A program made the translations under genes and the position numbers. The notes under the pieces were generated by a model that searched no databases, was not told the DNA's origin, and saw only the letters and a program-made list of their open reading frames with translations. Below, piece after piece: positions 8,522 to 14,784 of a DNA stretch of 14,784 nt (the first letter of the stretch is position 1; every line of letters starts with the position of its first letter). This DNA comes from Glomus cerebriforme (Eukaryota > Glomeromycota > Glomeromycetes > Glomerales > Glomeraceae). The DNA is taken from assembly GCA_003550305.1 (NCBI GenBank), contig QKYT01000370.1, positions 54,489-69,272 on the forward strand, written 5' to 3'.

Positions 8522-9024
8522 GTAAATTATGAGCTATATAAAATCTTTTTCCAGCACTCAATACATATTATGTCTTAAAAATGTTATTATTTCTCACATG
8601 ACTTTTGACGTAATAAAATTTTGATCTCCTAACGATAGTCAACGTGGGATTTGATTTCCGTACACGAGCCGTAGATTGAATGTGCCGTAGATTTTGCGGT
8701 ACGTATGACACATTTATCAATGTTTTTTTTCTTTTTTCAGTTGCGAATCACTTATATCATAATAAGAATAATGATATTGCATTGGGAAATAACAGGTTAC
8801 TACCGGTACATCACGTGAGCGTGAGTTTTTCATGCCTTTGTTACCATTGATGATCGTCAGCAAACAACTTTTTTTACGCTTAAAAAAAATAGTAACTCCG
8901 ATACGAAAATCGCGTCAGAAAACGATTAACTAACCGGTTTAAAAAACCTTGCTATTGTTTTTAATAAAATCATATTTTGCCATTCGAGGATCAAATCGAT
9001 TTTTTTTCACATAACTAGATGTGA

Positions 9025-9040
9025 TAAATATATATATACA
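9025..9040 (+). promoter_or_regulatory. TATA-like element upstream of copy 2
   Basis: TAAATATATATATACA lies 45-60 bases before the ATG at 9085, a plausible position for a TATA box. In such AT-rich DNA it could be chance. Confidence 0.3.
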
Positions 9041-9064
9041 CAATAAATACACAAATGATTATAC

Positions 9065-9083
9065 TTTTTTTTTAAAAAAAAAA
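9065..9083 (+). promoter_or_regulatory. T9-A10 leader hairpin immediately before the start of copy 2
   Basis: Nine T followed by ten A end one base before the ATG, preceded by TATAC. Copy 3 has the same arrangement (TATAC, T8, ATTA, A8) directly before its ATG; copy 1 does not. It is probably part of a shared 5' leader. Confidence 0.5.
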
Positions 9084-9084
9084 T

Positions 9085-10731
9085 ATGGTGAATTTAAAAT
9101 TCTATTCAAGTCTTTTAAAAGACCTTTCATCAATGTATAAAACTTCAAGTGATTTTGATATTATTATTCGAGTCGGAACAAATCAAAATGTAAAAGAATT
9201 TCGTGTGCATTCGAATATCCTTAGAGCTCGTTCAGAATACTTTAAAACTGTATTGTCAAACGAATGGATTACCAGAAATAATGATTTAATCCTGCCAGAT
9301 ATTACTCCTACTGTTTTCGAAATAATTCTCTGGTAAATGATATTTAAGACCACTAAATTTTTTCATAAAAAAATTATATTATTAATAACTTTATTTTCTC
9401 TATCCCCTATTAATAAATAAAGGTATATTTATACGAGTGAAGTGAAATTAGACAAGCAATCAGAAATTCTTGAATTAATAGTTGCATCTGATAAATTGCA
9501 TCTCACGGAATTACTTGAATGTGCTCAAAATAATTTAATTCGAACTCATCCAATTTGGGTTCAACAAAATCTTGTTCTCGTTCTTCACACGGTTTTCCCA
9601 ATTACTAATTGTAAAAAACTGCATGATCATTGTATTGAATCTATCTCAGCTGACCCACAATTTTTCTTTAATTCAGAAGATTTTCTGTCACTTGATGGGA
9701 ATATTCTTCATGAATTACTTAAACGAGATGACTTATTAATCGAGGAAGTTACTGCCTGGGATTTTTTAATTAAATGGAGTATTGAGCAAACTCCTAGCTT
9801 GGGAAGTAAGAACAACGATAGAACCAAATGGAATAATGAGAATTATGAAGAGTTGAAAAAAACTTTACGTCGATTCATTCCTCTCATTCGATTCTCAGAA
9901 ATGAGTTCCGCCGATTTTTTTAATAAAGTTCGTCCTTATAAAGCTGTTATTCCTACTAATATTTATGAAGAAGCTATGGAATTTCATATGAAAGGTACTT
10001 TGTCAGAAATTACAACTATTTTACCACCACGACTTGGAACAATGACCATCAAATCAAATATTATTAACTCGAAACTTGCTTATGTGATAGCCAATTGGAT
10101 TGAGAAAAAAGACGCAAAAGCTATTCGTAACAGAAATAATTGTCGATACAATTTCGATCTTCTTTATCGTAGTAGTCGGGATGGTCTCAACGCATTTCGC
10201 GACAAATGTAAAAATCTAGATTCATGTTTGATATTGATCAAACCACAATCATATGTACAAAAATGTTCCCCTCAAAAATCATTGAATAATTATCGGGTTC
10301 CCCAGCGTACAAATCGGAATATTGGTTACGCTGCTCAACAAAATAATCGAAATTCATCTTGGAATACTTCTCAATCAAAACGTTGCGCAAGTTCGGATAA
10401 TCATACAACAATTTATGGGGAATATTATTCACGTGAATTTAAATTTGATGAATTGCATAGTAAAACTGAATACACTTTATTTTCTTTTGCAAATGATAAC
10501 GATGTTAATAGAACGGAAATACATCGCGGGAATTATATTTATCATAAAAATGTTAAAACGAAATTAACTCATATTAGTAAACGTAATAATTTTGGTGTTT
10601 CTTTTCATATGGAAGGTAATCACATATGTGTTAACAATTCGACTCAAAGCAACACTGTAGTTGATTCAAATATTAAGATACTTATTCCTAAAGAAATTGA
10701 AATTTTTAAAATATTTCCTATTAAATGGTAA
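9085..10731 (+). CDS. BTB-BACK-TLDc protein, copy 2 of a tandem triplet
   Basis: Exons 9085-9332 and 9423-10731 give 518 residues. The join restores EIILWYIYTSEVKL across the splice. The apparent start at 9442 is a GTG that encodes valine inside exon 2, not a start. BTB is about residues 15-125 (DFDIIIRVG, EFRVHSNILRARSEYF, LELIVASDKLHL). BACK runs about 127-276. TLDc runs from about 290 to the end (KLAYVIANWIEKK, LLYRSSRDGLNAFRDKC, LILIK, TTIYGEYYS, EIEIFKIF). The TLDc insert at about 357-411 is rich in N, Q, S and R and carries one tryptophan, so it is basic rather than acidic. A tryptophan sits at the splice codon where copies 1 and 3 have lysine. Family roles (Cullin-3 adaptor, V-ATPase or oxidation-resistance link) are inferred, as for copy 1. 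Confidence 0.9.
9333..9422 (+). other. Intron of BTB-BACK-TLDc copy 2
   Basis: 90 bases, GTAAAT...AAAG, in the same codon and phase as in copies 1 and 3. It ends TTAATAAATAAAG. Confidence 0.9.
10243..10407 (+). other. Variable insert in TLDc of copy 2
   Basis: About 55 codons between LILIK and TTIYGEYYS, dominated by N, Q, S and R and low in acidic residues. It includes RTNRNIGY (DNA ACAAATCGGAATA at 10309-10321) and one SSWNTS motif. It looks disordered. Confidence 0.7.
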
Positions 10732-10787
10732 ATAACCAATGTATATACTATATATCTTATATGTAAATCAAAATATTAATTTTATTA

Positions 10788-10793
10788 AATAAA
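10788..10793 (+). terminator. Polyadenylation signal AATAAA of copy 2
   Basis: Canonical AATAAA about 57 bases after the TAA stop. Confidence 0.5.
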
Positions 10794-11105
10794 TTGTTTA
10801 TTATGTACATGTAATTCAATGCCATTTTGTTTGAATGCGCGTGATCTATCTAGTTTTAAAATAGAATGATCAACGTGTTTTTGTTGCCATATATATATAT
10901 TTCACAAGTAATAAAAAAGCAACGTATATTCATTTCCTTTAAGCGGAAGTTGTAACCCGATGTATATTCTACGGTTATTGTTTCTGATTCTAGAAAGACT
11001 CAACTCTTATATATATATCTACTATATATTTATCTGCTTTACTTTTTCATTCATCGGCATGATAATATATACGCTCAAATATATACTTTTTTTTATTAAA
11101 AAAAA
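10794..11105. other. Intergenic region and promoter of copy 3
   Basis: No gene. It contains TATATATATATC near 11008-11019 and ATAATATATACG near 11062-11073 as possible TATA-like runs. The TATAC-T8-ATTA-A8 leader (11082-11105) abuts the ATG and matches the leader of copy 2. The bulk of the spacer does not resemble the spacer between copies 1 and 2. Confidence 0.4.
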
Positions 11106-12855
11106 ATGGTTTCAACTTTCTCCCATTTAGATCCTCTTTTACAGGATCTTTTATTAATGTTAACTGATGCGAATGATTATGATGTTATTTTTCAAGTGGG
11201 AGAAAATCAAATCATTAAAGAATGTCATGCAAATATCCTTAAAGCTCGTTCAACTTATTTTAAAGATGCATTGTCAACAGCAGAATTGGTCAATATAAAG
11301 GACAATAAGATTGAGTTAAAAGAACCAAAAATTAGTCCTATTGTTTTTGACATAATCCTCAAGTAATATGAAAGCTCATTAACTTGTTTTATAATTTTAT
11401 TTAATTTTTTATAATTTAATTTTTTTTTTTCCTCATTTCAATAATAAATAAAGGTATATTTATACGGGTGAAGTGGATTTAACAGATTCATCAGATGTAG
11501 ACATTCTCGAGTTGATAGTTGCATCTGATAAGATGCTTCTCGAGGAATTATTTGAATTTGCTCAAGATTATCTAATTATAAGTCGATCAACTTGGGTTCA
11601 ACAAAATCTTCAAAATCTTGTTCTCGTTCTTCATACGGTTTTCCCAATTACTAATTGTAAAAAACTACAGGATTATTGTGTTAAATCTATCTCTGACTCA
11701 CAATTATTCTTTAATTTAGAAAATTTTCTATCGCTTGATGAGAGTATTCTCTATGAATTGCTTAAACGAGATGATTTGTTAATTGAAGAAATTAATATTT
11801 GGGATTATTTAATTAAATGGGGCATTGAACAAACTACTAGTTTAGGAAGTGAGAACAACGATAAAACAAAATGGAATAATGAGAATTTTGAAGCACTAAA
11901 GGAAACGTTAAGTCAATTTATTCCTCTCATTCGATTCTCTGAAATTAGTTCCGCTGATTTTTTTGATAAAGTTCGTCCTTATAAAGCTGTTATTCCTACT
12001 AATATTTATGAAGAAGCTATGGAATTTCATATGAAAGGTACTTTGACTGCAGATACAACTATTTTATCACCACGAATTGGGACGATACCCATCGAATCAA
12101 GAATTATTAAACCAGAACTTGCTTATATAATAGCTAATTGGATTGACAAAAAAGATGCCAAAGCTGTTCGTAACAAAAATAATCTGAGATACAAGTTCAA
12201 CCTTCTTTATCGTAGTAGTAGGGATTGTCTCCATTTTAATGCATTTCGCGATAAGTGTGAAAATCAAGGTCCATGTGTAATATTAATCAAACAACGACAA
12301 ACATCTAATGGTATTGATCCTGATGATATTTGGGATTCTCAACCAACTTGGGAAACAGATTTAAATGACGATTTGTGGGATGTTCCAGCAAAAACAAGTC
12401 GGGATATAGATTTAATTGGTGGTTGGGGAGTTGCTCCTCAATATACAAGTTGGAATACTGATTCAATTGAGAGCGATACTTCTCAACAGACAAGTTGGGA
12501 TAATTTGGCAGAATTTCAATTAAAACCTGCAAAAAATTCAACAAAAATTTATGGAGAATATTATTCACATAAATTTACATATAATGAATGGTATAGCTCA
12601 ACTAATAACTTCATATTTTCTTTTGCAAATGATCATGATATTAAAAACATGAAAATATGTCGTATGAATTATGATGATGTAACAACACCATATGATGACA
12701 ATGTATTTAGTCTTGGTAGTACTTTTCGTATAGTTGATACAAATACAATATATGTTAAAAATTCGTACTATAATGATACTAATGTTATAAGCTCTGGCGT
12801 TACAATGCTTTTTCCTAAAGAAATTGAAGTTTTTAAAATAACAAAAGAACAGTAA
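11106..12855 (+). CDS. BTB-BACK-TLDc protein, copy 3 of a tandem triplet, with tryptophan-rich insert
   Basis: Exons 11106-11362 and 11454-12855 give 552 residues. Splicing restores DIILKYIYTGEVDL. The apparent start at 11473 is a GTG valine codon inside exon 2. BTB is about residues 15-128 (DYDVIFQVG, HANILKARSTYF, LELIVASDKMLL) and lacks two residues just before its conserved histidine compared with copies 1 and 2. BACK is about 132-283 and carries a three-residue duplication (QNLQNL). TLDc is about 295-552 (ELAYIIANWIDKK, LLYRSSRDCL, VILIK, TKIYGEYYSH, EIEVFKI). An 83-residue acidic insert (about 366-448) holds six tryptophans at 379, 385, 394, 410, 419 and 434. The glycine of SRDG, present in copies 1 and 2, is cysteine here. 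General role as for copies 1 and 2; the insert may add another binding partner. Confidence 0.9.
11363..11453 (+). other. Intron of BTB-BACK-TLDc copy 3
   Basis: 91 bases, GTAATA...AAAG, same codon and phase as in copies 1 and 2. Its last ~25 bases (CTCATTTCAATAATAAATAA) nearly match those of the copy 1 intron. Confidence 0.9.
12292..12540 (+). other. Tryptophan-rich acidic insert in TLDc of copy 3 (GW/WG-like)
   Basis: About 83 codons between VILIK and STKIYGEYYS. The six tryptophans stand in DIWD, PTWE, DLWD, GGWG, TSWN and TSWD, separated by 6, 9, 16, 9 and 15 residues in an acidic, S/T/N/D-rich, probably unfolded stretch. At DNA level ACAAGTYGGRATA recurs at 12394, 12445 and 12490, so the insert probably grew by internal repeat duplication. 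The composition resembles Argonaute-hook segments; binding is untested. Confidence 0.75.
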
Positions 12856-12918
12856 TACAGTAATTACTAGTGAATTCCTTTGACGCTGAGTCAATCATGT
12901 AACTTAAATTATTAAATT

Positions 12919-12924
12919 AATAAA
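12919..12924 (+). terminator. Polyadenylation signal AATAAA of copy 3
   Basis: Canonical AATAAA about 64 bases after the TAA stop. Confidence 0.5.
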
Positions 12925-13602
12925 TATAATTATGAAATTATATTATAAATTATTATTTATTTTCCTCATTTTCCTCACTTTAAAATTTGTCATGACTATA
13001 CAATATATAAGTTTGTTGTGCGACGACCAAGATAAATTAAACTTTCGCAAAAAAAAAGACCATTTATTGTCTTGTAAAAACTCGCAGACTTGAATTAATA
13101 AACCCTGAAAATGATAGTTGGATCACGTGTGTCAACTTATTGCTCTACACTAATTCTTCACCAATGACGGACAACTTCCCGACAACCATTTTCCCGACGT
13201 ACCCTTTGAAACATTTGCCTGATGAGTCACAATCCTCTTAGTAGCCTTGTTTTCCGAAAATCAGTTTGCTACTTAAGTAATTAGATCAGTGATGATCCTC
13301 AGAGACTATATGGGAAGCACCTATTGTTAGATTTAATAGATGAAGATAGAGTCCAATCACTGGTCGAATGGACATTTTAGCGACATGTCTATTTCCCGAC
13401 AAACCAATATCCCGATGACATTATCCTGAAAACTTTTAACTTAAAATGTAACATAAAGTATTAGTAAAAAAAATTATTATTAATCACAAATTAGAAACCT
13501 AAAAATGTTACCATAAAGTTTTAATTTAATAAAATATTTTAAGTTTTTTTCAAAAAGTAATTTACAGTATGTTATGTTATTTTTTCTGATTAATGAACTT
13601 GT
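12925..13602. other. Gene-free stretch holding a degenerate minisatellite
   Basis: No open frame is supported on either strand. The segment from about 13160 to 13433 carries the CCCGAC repeats listed separately. A CACGTG lies at about 13124-13129. The flanks are AT-rich. Confidence 0.45.
13160..13433 (+). repeat. Degenerate CCCGAC-type minisatellite in two clusters
   Basis: First cluster: CTTCCCGACAACC at 13175-13187, then TTTCCCGACGTACC at about 13190-13203, with a weaker CATTTGCCTGATGA at 13212-13225. Second cluster: GACATTTTAGCGACATGTC from 13371, ATTTCCCGACAAACC at 13391-13405, ATATCCCGATGACA to 13420, and TTATCCTGAAAAC to 13433. The common unit is roughly WTTTCCCGACNAACCA, repeated every 10-20 bases and separated by ~150 bases of unrelated sequence. 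Confidence 0.55.
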
Positions 13603-13808
13603 AGCTAAAGTTGCCTGTCAAAATTAAAAAAAAAAATACATTTCGTCAAATTGCGAGCCATCCAACAATTATAGAAAGACAAAATATAGCTTATTAGAAT
13701 CGTCTCATTGAACCTATTCGGATGGTGGTAAATTCATCCTTCTACGATCACCAGATGGCTTGCAATTTACGAAATGTAATTTTTTTGTTAAATTTTGGCA
13801 TTTGTAGC
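13603..13808. mobile_element. MITE-like inverted-repeat element, ~200 bp
   Basis: The left arm (about 13603-13662) and the right arm (about 13754-13808) are imperfect reverse complements over ~55 bases. ACATTTCGTCAAATTGCGAG followed by CCATC on the left pairs with the right arm read in reverse as ACATTTCGTAAATTGCAAG, CCATC. The outer parts also pair (GCTAAAGTTGCC with GCTACAAATGCC, then CAAAATT). The ~90-base centre has no open frame. Long terminal inverted repeats, small size and no coding fit a non-autonomous DNA transposon. No convincing target-site duplication is seen. A retained hairpin of another origin is possible. Confidence 0.55.
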
Positions 13809-14426
13809 GCGGGCAAGATTATATGTAACGTAAATTTTATAATTGGTTTATTTAAATATTAAATAAAGAGTTTAAGTATGGCACACCAAGACAGACAAAA
13901 AGCTTAAAGGTGTAGCCTTAAATGTTTATTTTCACATTTTAAATGTTTAATAAACATTAATAAATAATTAAATTATATATGGTATATCAGATAATTAATT
14001 TTTTCAAGAACAATTCACGCAAATTTTTCTTCCTATTAGACAATGATTATCTCTCCAAACTTTTTAAGAAAATTTCGCGCAAATTTTTTTTTTCTTTTGG
14101 AAAATATTGATAATAAAAATAATACTTTAAAATTAACAAGAATATTTCCTTTACTGTGCCATATTTTAAGAAAATGATTGAGTATAAATTCTTTGAATTT
14201 TTTATTGAAATTATAAAAAAAGTTTCGCTACGATACTGAACCACATATTTTTCTTTTTGTTCTTTTATATAAATTATTTATTTAATAAAGAAAGAAATAT
14301 CTTTTTATTTTCTATTATTTTTTTAAAAAAATAATATGAAAATTATGCAGTTTTTAAAATAAATTTCGCAATGATACTATGCCACATACTTTTACTTTTT
14401 GTTTTTCATAATTTATATAAAAATAA
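13809..14426. other. AT-rich gene-free stretch with degenerate repeats
   Basis: It holds a perfect palindrome AATGTTTA-A-TAAACATT near 13942-13958 and the degenerate direct repeats listed separately. The minus-strand open frame at 14047-14244 is rich in F, I and K, crosses the repeat zone and is not accepted as a gene. Confidence 0.4.
14223..14425 (+). repeat. Degenerate ~58-bp direct repeat, two copies 141 bases apart
   Basis: TTTCGCTACGATACTGAACC at 14223 and TTTCGCAATGATACTATGCC at 14364 each continue into ACATAYTTTTNCTTTTTGTT and an AT-rich tail ending near 14280 and 14425. A third partial copy (ACTGTGCCATATTTTAAG) lies at about 14153-14170. Related CGCAAATTTTT pieces occur near 14018 and 14077. 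Confidence 0.55.
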
Positions 14427-14784
14427 TTATAAAAGTAAATATATAGCCGTTCTAATCAGATAGCAAATGGACCAGATTTCAACAGTTTTATCATGATATC
14501 CATTTAGATTGAAGATTTCCGGTGCATTATTTGCTTTATCTAAATCATTGTAAGGTGAAATCGCGGGAGATTCGCACGCGTGATCATAGTTTATTACTAT
14601 CCATTTATCATCGATACCATTGAATATCACGGTGCATGAAATTTGTTTTATAATAACCCTAAGAATTGATAATTAATTATAAAAAGGTATAATTACGAGA
14701 TAAAAAATATTAAAAAGATTAGATAAATACCCTGAGAAAAGTTAAGATGCAGCACAGAGCTTTGATGAGTTGTTCCTTAGTTTC
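14427..14784 (-). pseudogene. Protein-kinase-like gene relic, partial at the right edge
   Basis: On the minus strand the exon 14784-14731 reads ETKEQLIKALCCILTFLR. A 72-base intron (14730-14659, GTATTT...TTAG) follows in phase 0. The next exon gives GYYKTNFMHRDIQWYR with the kinase HRD motif at 14634-14626. The frame then breaks near 14610 (TGA, TAA). One frame over, the kinase continues: DDKWIVINYDHACES, where NYD stands at the usual DFG place, then NAPEIF (APE motif) and KTVEIWSICYLI (the DxW helix region). It stops at 14427, well short of a full C-lobe. The asparagine of HRDxxxxN is arginine and the metal-binding aspartate of DFG is asparagine, so even the ancestor of this frame may have been catalytically weak. 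A sequencing error at the shift is possible, but the early end also supports a pseudogene. Confidence 0.7.

Larger units (their letters stand above)
8522..9084. other. Intergenic region and promoter of copy 2
   Basis: No gene. Unlike the rest of the flank it is CpG-containing around 8590-8940, with GCCGTAGATT occurring twice near 8670-8695. It carries the palindromes TACCGGTA (8801-8808), TCACGTGA (8811-8818) and AACCGGTT (8932-8939), which may be factor-binding sites. A TATA-like run is listed separately. Confidence 0.45.

Noticed and set aside
10238..10432. Minus-strand open frame in copy 2 that resembles one in copy 3 (12305-12568)
   Set aside because: Both are antisense shadows. Their similarity (MNNI.HK, NQYS.LY) follows from the homologous sense strands.
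10322..10567. Plus-strand open frame of 81 codons in copy 2
   Set aside because: It is an out-of-frame shadow inside the TLDc coding region.
9442..11475. Separate short BTB genes followed by BACK-TLDc genes starting at 9442 and 11473
   Set aside because: Those starts are GTG valine codons within exon 2. Splicing the ~90-base introns joins the pieces into single BTB-BACK-TLDc proteins with the conserved YIYxxE strand intact.
12598..12894. Minus-strand open frame of 98 codons over the 3' end of copy 3
   Set aside because: It is antisense to a well-supported exon, rich in I, Y and C, with no recognisable motif.
13160..13433. CRISPR-like array from the CCCGAC repeats
   Set aside because: Units are degenerate and unevenly spaced, and the window is eukaryotic.
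14047..14244. Minus-strand open frame of 65 codons
   Set aside because: Low-complexity F/I/K translation of the AT-rich repeat zone.

Overview
The window is very AT-rich eukaryotic DNA, most likely from an arbuscular mycorrhizal fungus close to Rhizophagus. Four things point there. The three intact genes each have one ~90-base GT-AG intron. They belong to the BTB-BACK-TLDc architecture, which I recall as strongly expanded in Rhizophagus. Relics of Sel1-repeat and kinase-like genes, two other expanded families there, lie nearby. An 18S rRNA fragment resembles Glomeromycota SSU as I remember it. No bacterial operon signals are seen. Assignment to species is inference.

Left part, 1-6891: mostly decayed sequence. 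A partial minus-strand reading frame (189 to 1) runs off the left edge. A decayed 28S rRNA fragment (about 1770-2150, plus) and a decayed 18S rRNA fragment (about 3253-3410, plus) are the clearest finds. Around them are frame-broken protein-coding relics at 2352-2838 (plus) and 4533-5151 (minus), and one Sel1 repeat relic at 5377-5446 (minus). A 39-base poly-A run and several perfect hairpins are also present.

Centre, 6892-12924: three tandem genes in the same orientation, about 2.0-2.2 kb apart, each encoding a BTB-BACK-TLDc protein (485, 518 and 552 residues after splicing). The intron interrupts the same codon position of the BTB domain in all three. The copies share patches of near-identical DNA in a mosaic pattern, which suggests gene conversion. 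They differ sharply in a hypervariable insert inside the TLDc domain: about 25 neutral residues in copy 1, 55 Q/N/S/R-rich residues in copy 2, and 83 acidic, tryptophan-studded residues in copy 3. In copy 3 the insert looks like an Argonaute-hook (GW/WG) segment; this is the most interesting lead in the window.

Right part, 12925-14784: a degenerate CCCGAC-type minisatellite, a ~200-bp inverted-repeat element resembling a MITE, a degenerate direct-repeat zone, and a broken protein-kinase-like gene on the minus strand running off the right edge.

BTB-BACK proteins are usually substrate adaptors for Cullin-3 ubiquitin ligases, and TLDc domains are linked to oxidation resistance and V-ATPase binding. 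The three tandem paralogues are therefore plausibly ubiquitin adaptors with diversifying recognition surfaces. That role is inferred from family knowledge, not shown by the sequence.
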